Shown one piece after another: positions 16,851 to 24,382 of a stretch of DNA of 64,000 nt. Location: the NCBI RefSeq assembly GCF_000731675.1, contig NZ_JMIT01000002.1, positions 1,080,808-1,144,807 of the forward strand, in the 5' to 3' direction. Source of the stretch: Pseudomonas capeferrum. GTDB taxonomy: Bacteria > Pseudomonadota > Gammaproteobacteria > Pseudomonadales > Pseudomonadaceae. Position 1 is the stretch's first letter; each line of letters begins with the position of its first letter. The notes below the pieces were generated by a model. It worked only from the letters and a program-made list of their open reading frames with translations. It made no database searches and was not told the DNA's origin. A program made the translations under genes and the position numbers.

Positions 16851-17264
16851 CACCCAACAGCGTTGTGGTCAGTCAGCCCAACGGATCATCAACTACGGCA
16901 TCCACTTTGCCTGCTCGCGGTAATCTTGCGAACGAACAACTGATGCGGAGTTCCAGAGCTAGTAACTCTCAAATTTTAACCATGGATATCGCTCCACGAC
17001 GACCTCCTCGCTTCCAGAAAAGAGGCCGGTGCTAGTGGATATCTGCCTGAGCTTGGGTCGGCTTAGTGAAAATTTACTGTAGAATTTCTCATTGAGTTCG
17101 TACCAAATTAGCCGGGCAATTTCCAAGATCAACCATTAACAATACACTAGACAGGCGGTTTTTATTTGGCTAGTGGTAAAGCAGGCTTAACGATGATAAA
17201 AATATAAAAACTATCATCTTAGTGCCTATCCTGTGCACCTCATAAACCGGGGGGGGCTAGGCGC
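16851..17264. other. non-coding stretch between the IS21 remnant and the satellite core
   Basis: About 410 bp, AT-rich from 17080. No gene or clear repeat seen. Confidence 0.4.
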
Positions 17265-17477
17265 TTAGGGTCCTCTCTCAAGTTGCGTTTCAATGCATTC
17301 GATCATGGCGTTGTTCGATTCAATTGATAACAGCTGCACCTTGGAAAAGGTCTTGTAATCTCCAATAGCTAGATTGTTGATTTCTATCAAATGGAGCCTC
17401 CGCTCCCGGAGGGCTTCATTCAATGTCTTTTCTTTCTTTTCTTTTGCTTTCATATCGAAAACTCTATTCGCTTGCAT
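17265..17477 (-). CDS. small basic/helical hypothetical protein
   Basis: 70-aa frame rich in Lys/Glu, probably helical (MKAKEKKEKTLNEALRERRLHLIEIN). ATG 17477 or the internal ATG at 17453 could start it; neither has a strong Shine-Dalgarno. It follows the coiled-coil gene at the end of the satellite core and may be the last gene of that operon. No family recognised; it may not be expressed. Confidence 0.35.
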   Translation of the reverse strand: MQANRVFDMKAKEKKEKTLNEALRERRLHLIEINNLAIGDYKTFSKVQLLSIESNNAMIECIETQLERGP

Positions 17478-17538
17478 TGGGAAATAGGTGGGTGCCGAGC
17501 ATATTATAATCTATCGCCGTTATACGCCCGGCACCTTA

Positions 17539-18432
17539 TCAAGCCGCGCTATCGACTTGCGCGGCCCCTGTGATTTTAATGTCGATGATCTGTGAAGGAG
17601 AGTAGCTTCTGCTCAGTTTCGCGATGTCTTGAGCGTCCCAATTGGTAAATCCTTCTGTCTGACTACCTACTTTGAAACCCAGGAATGCCATCTGTTCGTG
17701 CCCCATGTAGCATTTCGCTGCATACAGCTGTGCCCCTACGTCCAAAAGTTGCTTCGCCGATACATCCCACTGTTCTTCAAGGCGCTCTTTAACCAACAAA
17801 ACTGCTGAGCGCTCCGCTTTAAGAATGTTCTGAACTGCCTCCTCAATGTGCGCATCAATGGTCTCGATTTCTTGCTCCATCGCAGTGATGATCAAGGCTT
17901 GTCGACGCTGGTGCTCCATCGCTGAGCTCAGTGTCTTCGCCGCCTTCTGCGCATCATCGGCTGCTTTCTTCTCACCCTCAATGTCGCTCCATGCCACTGC
18001 TTGAGCGTAGGCGCGCGCAGCCTGTTCCTCGGACTGGCGGGCATCAGCAATTACCTTCTCGGACTGGCTCTTCGTTTCTGCCAACCGCCTGGAGAGGGCT
18101 TTTCGCTTTCCTTCGAGATCAATTTTGTCGGCTGACCAGCTTTCCATGGTTTCTTTGTATTCTGCCATTAGCGCGGAGCTGTTGGCTTTCCGGTCGTACC
18201 ATGCGATGTCCTGGTCAATGGCGGAGATCTTGTATTCGATATCGCCGACTTTTGACTTTGCCTCTCGCAGGCGGACAAGAAGGTCATCGCCGGCTGAGGT
18301 CGCTGCGAAGCTTGAGTCACTCAAGTGCACTTCCCATTGAGCGATTTGCCCTTCTAACTCCTGGAGCTCTGTTTGGTGGTGGCTGCGCTCGGCATTCAGT
18401 TTTTCAAGGCTTTTCATTGATCTGTCATCCAT
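17539..18432 (-). CDS. coiled-coil hypothetical protein of the satellite core
   Basis: 297-aa protein dominated by heptad-like helices. Residues 1-45 (LEKLNAERSHHQTELQELEGQIAQWE) and about 55-215 (VRLREAKSKVGDIEYKISAID, GKRKALSRRLAETKSQSEKV, MEQEIETIDAHIEEAV) look like long coiled coils, and a smaller folded C-terminal region is rich in Gly/aromatics. No membrane segment or signal peptide. It lies 73 bp after the primase gene in the same direction, probably in one operon. Function unknown; a structural or replication accessory role is only a guess. Confidence 0.65.
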   Translation of the reverse strand: MDDRSMKSLEKLNAERSHHQTELQELEGQIAQWEVHLSDSSFAATSAGDDLLVRLREAKSKVGDIEYKISAIDQDIAWYDRKANSSALMAEYKETMESWSADKIDLEGKRKALSRRLAETKSQSEKVIADARQSEEQAARAYAQAVAWSDIEGEKKAADDAQKAAKTLSSAMEHQRRQALIITAMEQEIETIDAHIEEAVQNILKAERSAVLLVKERLEEQWDVSAKQLLDVGAQLYAAKCYMGHEQMAFLGFKVGSQTEGFTNWDAQDIAKLSRSYSPSQIIDIKITGAAQVDSAA

Positions 18433-18505
18433 AAAGTTGATGTGTGAGTTGAGCGGCTGGCGAGGCCGGGCGTGCCGGCGTATGCCTCATGTGCAAGGGC
18501 TGCTA

Positions 18506-21388
18506 TCAGGCAGCCGCAGCCTCAGCCAAAGGCGCTTCGGGGTTTGGCTCACTCAGCACCACATAGCAGCGCTGCATCCCCATGCCAGGCAGTCGCACAG
18601 TGCAAGACGCCTTTCCGTCCTTGCCGCTCTGTAGAACGCCTCGCTCTATCAACTCGCGATTCACGGCTGTGATGTTCATTCCCCGGAACACCTCTGATCG
18701 CCATGCCTCGGGGAGTACGTAGTAAGTGATCGTGGTGTGCATGGTGTCGCCCACGCCGTGTTCCATGGTTTTGCGGAACCCCAAACGGTCTATCGTTCGT
18801 GGGCCATGCTCATCAGTCTTGGCGGCGATGGATTCCCACCGCGTGAACCGGCTCTCGCCGAAACGCTCGATGACCTGGCGCAGGCGCGCCATAATGGCTT
18901 CACCTTCCATGTTTCCAGCTCCGCCGCGCTCCGCCAGCCAGGCATGCAGGCAAACGCGGGCCGCTGTCAGCGCAACGCCATCCGCCCATCCGGTCACGCC
19001 CAAGGCGGTGGCCAGCTCGCCAGCAGCACCAGCCAAGCCGAACCGCATTGCCGCACGCTGCACCTGACCACTCGCTGAAGCTGGTAAGTTCTGCGCAATG
19101 AACTGCTCGACCGTGCGGCGTAAAATACTGATCCAACCCGGCAGCTTACCGGGCGTGCACACTGCCTCCAGGAAAGCCGTCAGCGGTGTACCGTAGAACT
19201 TACTCACTCGCAGCTTGAGAGCGTCCGAAAGCGCCGCTGCATCCTCGAACCCGCAAAGGGTGTCGAACATGCCCAATCCTTTACTAGCGTTCGCCGGCAC
19301 CGCCAGCATGCGCACCTCCATGCCGGCCTTGAGCTCCTTGTTGGCCTCAGCCATGTGCTGCGCCAGCGTCTTCTCGCCGGTCGAAAGGAACAGCAGGCGC
19401 CACTCCTGTACGGAACGACCTGCTTGTCCTCGATCATTCGCCCGGGCTTTGCCGGTGCCGTTACCCAGCATGTAGACGGTCTCGCCGATAATTCGAGCAT
19501 CACACATGCCGATTTCGTCAAGGATCAACAGTCCATCGGAGTGCGCCGCCGCTATCGACTCCAAGGCGTTATCGGTTGATCGCCAGGAACGCACCAGCCG
19601 TGGTCCGCCGTAAACCGACGCGGCTACTTGCAGATGCGTGGTCTTGCCGCCCGAGCTATCGCCATACAGGTGGAAGCCACCTGACTCGTGGCCAAGAAGA
19701 TGAAGCAAAGGGCCGGCAAAGGCAGTGCTGACTACAAACGCCAAGCGATGGTTACCAACACACAAGGCGCCGATCTGGCTCTGCCACTGCTCTAGAGTTC
19801 CCGCCTCGTTGATTGGCGGGAGCTGAGCGCCAGCGTCATAAAAGTGCAGGTGCTCACCATGCTGACCGATCTGGCGATCAGGCAACAGGAATGCGTTGTT
19901 GTGCCAGCCTAAGCGGGTAACCAATCGTGCCCGCTGTGAGCTGTCGAAACCCTGCAGGTAACTCTGCAGGTCATTGCGCGCATGCCGGCCTGACCTAGAA
20001 CCTGCTAGGCGCAGCCCCATGTCGACCAACGGACCCAACACGTCTTTTCCGAAGTCGCCTGTCATGGTCCTGGCCGGGATGTTCCAGCGCTTCTTTTCAC
20101 CGTCGGGGTCATCGAACTCGACGAGTAGACCCCAGTTGTGTCCCTTTTCGTCGCGAGTGCGCGCAAGAATTTCAAGTGGTGAACACACAGGGCGAGCGTC
20201 ACCATCTTCGGTGGCGTAGAACACACCGTCTTCTGTCAGGCGGAAGCCCGTCGGGAGAGTTTCCCGGCTGGGGCGGGTCTTAGCTTTCGCCGCTTTGCTT
20301 GGCTTTGCATCAGCGACCTCGACAGCCAGTGGAGAGCTTTGATTCGAGCCGCCGAACAGCTCACCGCTCTCAGCAAGCAATGCGATATGTGAGGCAGTCC
20401 AGCCCTTTTCCAATGCATCGGCGGCATCATCTCCGTCGCTCCAGCGCCCGCCTTTGGCAAAACCCGGAGTTTCACCCTTGAGCACGGGCTTGCGCTTGAA
20501 CACTGATAGATCGATGGTGCGTACCTCACAGCCCATTTCCGCCAGCTTGGCAGCCACCGCCTGCATACACTTGGTACCGCTGTCATCGTTGTCCGGCCAC
20601 ATCAGCACCCTACGACCCTGCAACGGTGTGAAGTCCGCCTTATGCCAAGAGTTGGATCCGTTCGGCCAACAGGTGGCCACGTGTGTGGGCAAAAGTGCCT
20701 GGGCTGCATCAGCGGCCTTCTCGCCTTCACACAGAATCACCGGGGCGTCTGGCTGTTTACTCAGATTATCCATGCGTAGCAGAGGGCGTGGCTCAGCTAG
20801 CCCCTGCCAGCGCCATTGAGCCGGCCCTTGCGCGCCACGCACGCACCAGGTGAGCGGCGCAAATACCTTCTTGGTGGGTTCATCTTGACTGCCGGCGACA
20901 TCGAAGCGATAGAGAACCATCAAGGGCTCGCCTTGCCCGTTGCGGTAACACCAAGCTTTCGATGGAGCGCCGTGCTGTCGATGCTTGCTTGGACATTTCG
21001 CCATCGCTTCAGCGGGAATCGGCAGTACTGCCTGCCACTCAGAAACGGCGGACTTTTTCGCCGGTTGAGTAGCGATAGCCGCGCTTGGATCAATACGCAG
21101 AAACTCCACCAGCTTCTGGCATGCATCAACGTCAGAGCAGCTTTCGAGATAACCCACCAGGTCGATCAAGTCTCCGCCTTTGTCGCCCGTGGCAAAGTCA
21201 GCCCACGTGCCCTTAGTCAGGCTGATTTTCAGAGAACCTGCGTGCTTGTCATTCCGGGTGGGGTTCGGTGCGGTGTACTCCTTACCGCCATCTACCCGTT
21301 TACCGCCTGGCAACCAGTTAGAAAGGACTTGGTCGATTGACTTGAGGGAGGCGTGTTTGACTTCGGAAAAGCTGGGGCGCTTGCTCAT
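18506..21388 (-). CDS. P4 alpha-type primase-helicase (TOPRIM, DUF927)
   Basis: 960-aa replication protein of satellite and phage type. The N-terminal primase region leads to a TOPRIM fold with CEGEKAADA (about residue 218) and WPDNDDSG (about 255), which supply the metal-binding acids. A DUF927 helicase-type ATPase follows: Walker A YGDSSGGKTTH near 576, Walker B LLILDEIG near 624. The start ATG 21388 (MSKRPSF) is chosen over 21478 because it has GGAG upstream and overlaps the previous gene by ATGA. In P4 the alpha protein combines primase, helicase and ori binding; which of these remain here is not known. Like P4 alpha, it lies under the immunity RNA. Confidence 0.88.
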   Translation of the reverse strand: MSKRPSFSEVKHASLKSIDQVLSNWLPGGKRVDGGKEYTAPNPTRNDKHAGSLKISLTKGTWADFATGDKGGDLIDLVGYLESCSDVDACQKLVEFLRIDPSAAIATQPAKKSAVSEWQAVLPIPAEAMAKCPSKHRQHGAPSKAWCYRNGQGEPLMVLYRFDVAGSQDEPTKKVFAPLTWCVRGAQGPAQWRWQGLAEPRPLLRMDNLSKQPDAPVILCEGEKAADAAQALLPTHVATCWPNGSNSWHKADFTPLQGRRVLMWPDNDDSGTKCMQAVAAKLAEMGCEVRTIDLSVFKRKPVLKGETPGFAKGGRWSDGDDAADALEKGWTASHIALLAESGELFGGSNQSSPLAVEVADAKPSKAAKAKTRPSRETLPTGFRLTEDGVFYATEDGDARPVCSPLEILARTRDEKGHNWGLLVEFDDPDGEKKRWNIPARTMTGDFGKDVLGPLVDMGLRLAGSRSGRHARNDLQSYLQGFDSSQRARLVTRLGWHNNAFLLPDRQIGQHGEHLHFYDAGAQLPPINEAGTLEQWQSQIGALCVGNHRLAFVVSTAFAGPLLHLLGHESGGFHLYGDSSGGKTTHLQVAASVYGGPRLVRSWRSTDNALESIAAAHSDGLLILDEIGMCDARIIGETVYMLGNGTGKARANDRGQAGRSVQEWRLLFLSTGEKTLAQHMAEANKELKAGMEVRMLAVPANASKGLGMFDTLCGFEDAAALSDALKLRVSKFYGTPLTAFLEAVCTPGKLPGWISILRRTVEQFIAQNLPASASGQVQRAAMRFGLAGAAGELATALGVTGWADGVALTAARVCLHAWLAERGGAGNMEGEAIMARLRQVIERFGESRFTRWESIAAKTDEHGPRTIDRLGFRKTMEHGVGDTMHTTITYYVLPEAWRSEVFRGMNITAVNRELIERGVLQSGKDGKASCTVRLPGMGMQRCYVVLSEPNPEAPLAEAAAA

Positions 21389-21684
21389 TTGCCCGCTCCA
21401 TGCACCAGCTGGTACGTGGACTTGTCGCCGTGCAAAGCCAGCGACCGAATCAGTCCCACTGTCCCTTGGACGTCCCAAATAACATTCGCTATTACTGAGT
21501 CAGACAACCTCTCAACGTCCGGACCGGAATTGAACTGTGCCATGAGCAAGTGCAAAACGGCGTCGACGCGGGAACAAGCCGCAGTGATGGCATCAATTGG
21601 CACACCCACAGCATTGGTGGCGCAAACGGATAGAAGGTCTTCGGGGAGACGCCCCTCAAGCCCCTCGGATGCAGGTGATTTCAT
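21385..21684 (-). CDS. 99-aa protein between the RNA-controlled small ORF and the primase
   Basis: 99-aa protein, mostly helical, no family recognised. The start ATG 21684 overlaps the stop of the 52-aa gene (ATGA) and its own stop overlaps the primase ATG (ATGA), so three genes form a translational chain. The open frame continues upstream to 22161 through the immunity RNA, but that part is probably not translated as one protein. The C-terminal half (VIANVIWDVQGTVGLIRSLA) resembles the end of the 75-aa protein at 6398-6625, which stands in the same place of the chromosomal RNA locus. Confidence 0.65.
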   Translation of the reverse strand: MKSPASEGLEGRLPEDLLSVCATNAVGVPIDAITAACSRVDAVLHLLMAQFNSGPDVERLSDSVIANVIWDVQGTVGLIRSLALHGDKSTYQLVHGAGK

Positions 21685-21839
21685 TGCGCACCCCCGACGG
21701 TTTCCAGGGAGCGAGCAATGCTCATATGACGGTTGTAGCGTGCGAGGCGGGTAGCAAGGCTGGAATTTGCGTGTAGAGCGGCGAGAGCCATTGCCCGGTG
21801 TGCAGCGGCGCGAATTTTGGACGGATTGAGGGCGTGCAT
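21681..21839 (-). CDS. 52-aa small protein, first gene behind the immunity RNA
   Basis: 52 codons from ATG 21839 to a TGA that overlaps the next start by ATGA. The Shine-Dalgarno AATAGGAG stands 6 bases before the ATG and is itself the antisense target (21848-21856). The product is basic and helical, rich in Ala and Arg (MHALNPSKIRAAAHRAMALA). The same N-terminus occurs in the chromosomal locus (MLTLNPSRI, 6618-6758), so it is conserved. By position it corresponds to the icd/kil-type leader gene of phage C4 loci. It is shorter than usual gene-calling limits. Confidence 0.65.
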   Translation of the reverse strand: MHALNPSKIRAAAHRAMALAALHANSSLATRLARYNRHMSIARSLETVGGAQ

Positions 21840-21847
21840 GTGAAGCT

Positions 21848-22058
21848 CCTATTGTTGAGGAGCTGCCACGGATCGTCGCCAAACGATTAAGGGTGGCAGC
21901 TGTACGCGGGTTGGCGAACCGGGACAATAGGAACCCGGCAGACCCGAAGGTCTCCCACGCACAGCCGCCATAATGCAGACATGCGGGCACAAAAAAAGCG
22001 CCAGCAATCGATATGGGGGCGCCTGTGCGCCTATTGTTTCTCGGGTCGCCAAACCCGG
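21848..22058 (-). ncRNA. C4/CI-like antisense immunity RNA of the satellite
   Basis: Minus strand, 5' to 3': hairpin A GGGTTTGGCGACCC (22043-22056), target block AACAATAGG (22030-22038), intrinsic terminator (21991-22022), the 42-nt core identical to the chromosomal copy (21930-21971), antisense block CCTATTGTC (21923-21931), hairpin B GGTTCGCCAACC (21909-21920), hairpin C TCGTTTGGCGACGA (21873-21886), target block AACAATAGG (21848-21856) on the Shine-Dalgarno of the 52-aa gene. The loops of A and C (TTGGCG) are complementary to that of B (CGCCAA). In P4 the equivalent CI RNA ends leader transcription and keeps the primase operon silent; P1/P7 C4 works alike on ant. RNA ends and processing are inferred. 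Confidence 0.78.
21991..22022 (-). terminator. intrinsic terminator in the satellite immunity leader
   Basis: Stem GGCGC/GCGCC (22018-22022 with 21998-22002) followed on the minus strand by TTTTTTTG (21991-21997). Same place and form as 6910-6941 in the chromosomal copy. Confidence 0.65.
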
Positions 22059-22083
22059 TCACTGAATTTGCAGCGACGGGAGC

Positions 22084-22112
22084 AGCATAGCGGCTCGGTT
22101 TGATAAGAGCAA
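22084..22112 (-). promoter_or_regulatory. promoter of the satellite immunity RNA / primase operon
   Basis: -35 TTGCTC (22107-22112), 17-bp spacer, -10 TATGCT (22084-22089) on the minus strand. The expected start near 22077 is about 20 nt before hairpin A. It would be the counterpart of the P4 late-early promoter upstream of cI. Confidence 0.6.
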
Positions 22113-22230
22113 TACGCGAGGCTTGCGCGATCACGCACGACGTCATAGATTGAGGGGGCATACGAATGTACCTCTAACGCCTCCGGTTGCAGCCGGGGGC
22201 GTTTTCGTTTGAGCAGTGAGGCCGGTGCTG

Positions 22231-22824
22231 TCAGTTGCCGGATGTCAGTGGGTGCGCTTCGCCTTTCAGCCAGGCGAAGATCCTTGCGTCTTCCTTGCAC
22301 CGGCGGCGGTACTCTTCTGTGAGCCACTCTCCACGGTTTGCAACGCACTCAGCCACGAAGGTATCCAGATCTGTCTGGTCTCGTCCGAGCGCATGGCTTT
22401 GTTCGCTGGTGACTTGCTCTTGCACCAGGTCATTCGCTACCCAAACGTTCCAAACCTCTGGATCGTTCGAATAGGGATAGCTCTCATCGGTGAACCAGTA
22501 GGTAACCCATTCGGCCAGCTGGCACGATGTGAGGCACGAGCGGCGCTGTTTATCCATCGCGAAGGGCCCATCACCGTGAATGGTGGAGAACTCGCGACGG
22601 ACCTCATGCTTTCGCATGAAGGCGGGCATCTCCCAAGGATTAGCGCGGAGTGGAATGACTAGGCCATCTGGGTTGAAAAAGAACGCCTCTTGGGATTGGC
22701 CGTTCCAACTCACGCCAGCAATGATGCGGTGCCGCCAATTGATATCCCCAGGCTTGTAGAGGCAGAACGCTGCACCATATGGATCATGGAATGGGCCAGT
22801 GAAGTGATAGCGGCGCATACTCAT
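22231..22824 (-). CDS. satellite hypothetical protein, coupled to the AlpA-like gene
   Basis: 197-aa soluble protein with many aromatic and charged residues and no family I recognise. The start ATG at 22824 overlaps the AlpA-like gene's stop (ATGA); a second ATG lies two codons on. It ends about 120 bp before the immunity-RNA promoter. Its place between regulator and immunity region suggests an early satellite function, but nothing in the sequence shows what. Confidence 0.65.
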   Translation of the reverse strand: MSMRRYHFTGPFHDPYGAAFCLYKPGDINWRHRIIAGVSWNGQSQEAFFFNPDGLVIPLRANPWEMPAFMRKHEVRREFSTIHGDGPFAMDKQRRSCLTSCQLAEWVTYWFTDESYPYSNDPEVWNVWVANDLVQEQVTSEQSHALGRDQTDLDTFVAECVANRGEWLTEEYRRRCKEDARIFAWLKGEAHPLTSGN

Positions 22825-23084
22825 GCTGCCACCCGATCACGAGCCTGAATGCGGCTGCGCGTCCATGCTTGAACCTCGGAAAGAACCCAAGCTACCGGGG
22901 CGCCCCGGGCGGTGCTGTTGCTCAGTTTCACGGGCAGCGGGAAGCCACTCTCGGCCTGCTGCATCAGCTTGTAGATCGTGGGGCGGGCCAACCCTACGAT
23001 GGCCATCACTTCCGTGATGCGTATCAGAGTGGTCTGTGGGTCGCGCCCAGAATGGAGGGAGGTTGCTGCGGAGAAAGTGGTCAT
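22821..23084 (-). CDS. AlpA-family DNA-binding transcriptional regulator
   Basis: 87-aa helix-turn-helix protein of the AlpA/MerR-like excisionase type. IRITEVMAIVGLARPTIYKLMQ (about residues 20-43) is the HTH, and GFPLPVKLSNS...VAWVLSEVQAWTRSR is the usual wing and C-terminal helix. AlpA proteins switch on integrase or excision genes in P4-like and CP4 elements. ATG 23084 is preferred; a GTG at 23114 would add 10 residues. It overlaps the following gene by 4 bp. Confidence 0.85.
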   Translation of the reverse strand: MTTFSAATSLHSGRDPQTTLIRITEVMAIVGLARPTIYKLMQQAESGFPLPVKLSNSTARGAPVAWVLSEVQAWTRSRIQARDRVAA

Positions 23085-23136
23085 AGTCGTGCCTATATCT
23101 ACAGAGACAGGCACAGACTAAAAACTCAAAAACGAA

Positions 23137-24093
23137 TCAACACGGTCCGCTCGTTTTTCTTTTTTTCCTAGGACCGTACTCTCCCAGCTCTCTGAGATTT
23201 TCCCTAATCGTGTCCCGCGTCCCGAGTCCCTCTATACCGACTAGCATGGACAGCAGCGCCTTAGGCTCAATTTTAGGATGGGCCTTCTTAATACGCTCAA
23301 CGGCGGCCCGGGTGAGCTCCCTTTTCTTCGCCTTTCCATCTTGAGTAGCAGTACCTGGCCGACTGTTTCCCTTGCCTGCCAAGCGAGCCCTTTCAGAGTT
23401 TTTCACGGTGTAGATTTTGTCGATCATCTTTGGAAAAAAACTACCTGGCTGAAGCGTCCCAGAGCTCAACGCGACTTCAGACTCGCGATAAAGGTCAGCA
23501 AGCATCAACACCTTTTCTGACTCAGCTACCCACTGGGCAAAAGTCTCCCTCACCTCAGCTTCCCTGCCGGGTTGAGTACGACGTTGACGCTCAACCAAGG
23601 TATGGAAAAACTCGGCATCATTCAGCCTTAGGTATTCGGCTAAGTCAGGGTTGATGTCGTACACGTTGAGCTCAACATTCAGCAGCCAATCAGCCAGCTC
23701 CTGGACAGCGTCCAGCGCTTGCGCGAAGGCATAGCTCGCGGCCATACGAGAGCTGGGAATAGCTTCGACTTGACCTATCACCTCACGCACTACATCCGGC
23801 AGCGAAAACGACTGTGCGTAGCACAATCGCTCGTAAATGAGATCTCGCTGCCTGAACGTCTCATTGATTATCCGCCTTGCCTGGCTGGAATACCCCAAGC
23901 CTTCTTCGAGCCAATATGAAGCTGCCTCGTTTATCACATCGAATGCCTGGCGAAAGTGCTCACGAAACGCAGGGAAAAGTGCAGCTTCCGCTACGGCATC
24001 CTCCATCAAATGGATCTCATCGAGCAGGCTACTGATATCAGTATTCGCAAGCTCGAACGTGAATTTCTCCACCTCATTTTCGGACCAGATCAC
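23137..24093 (-). CDS. satellite hypothetical protein next to the AlpA-like gene
   Basis: 318-aa mainly helical protein with no recognised family. The first 200 residues are acidic and helical; the C-terminal 100 are basic (KAKKRELTRAAVERIKKAHP, GPRKKRKTSGPC), suggesting nucleic acid contact. The start is GTG 24093. It lies between integrase and AlpA, a position often taken by accessory genes in P4-like elements. Function unknown. Confidence 0.65.
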   Translation of the reverse strand: MIWSENEVEKFTFELANTDISSLLDEIHLMEDAVAEAALFPAFREHFRQAFDVINEAASYWLEEGLGYSSQARRIINETFRQRDLIYERLCYAQSFSLPDVVREVIGQVEAIPSSRMAASYAFAQALDAVQELADWLLNVELNVYDINPDLAEYLRLNDAEFFHTLVERQRRTQPGREAEVRETFAQWVAESEKVLMLADLYRESEVALSSGTLQPGSFFPKMIDKIYTVKNSERARLAGKGNSRPGTATQDGKAKKRELTRAAVERIKKAHPKIEPKALLSMLVGIEGLGTRDTIRENLRELGEYGPRKKRKTSGPC

Positions 24094-24382
24094 ACCCCAC
24101 GCCCCCTTGATCGAAAACGGAGCCTGCGCGTTAGATGATCGCTAAGTTGCCGACAGGGCCGAGAGGCAACAATGGTGCGAAACACCATATAGCGTTGATA
24201 CACCCGCTTGTCCGCATGGACCGGCAATGTGTTTCCAATCCGGAGGCTAGGATTTTCAACGGCTCCACCGCCCCCGAAACACGAGTTACACATGAAACAC
24301 CCCGATTGGTGGCTGTGATCCACGAGCACTGACGACCGTAACGCATCGCTGGGGCCCGATGCCTCATGCGTTTCTTGAAATC

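Noticed and set aside
17931..18434. 167-aa plus-strand frame opposite the coiled-coil gene
   Set aside because: Antisense shadow without start signals; the minus-strand frame has clear heptads.
21840..22161. Upstream part of the 258-codon frame ending at 21385
   Set aside because: It runs through the structured immunity RNA in a frame different from the Ash-like one; the likely start is ATG 21684.
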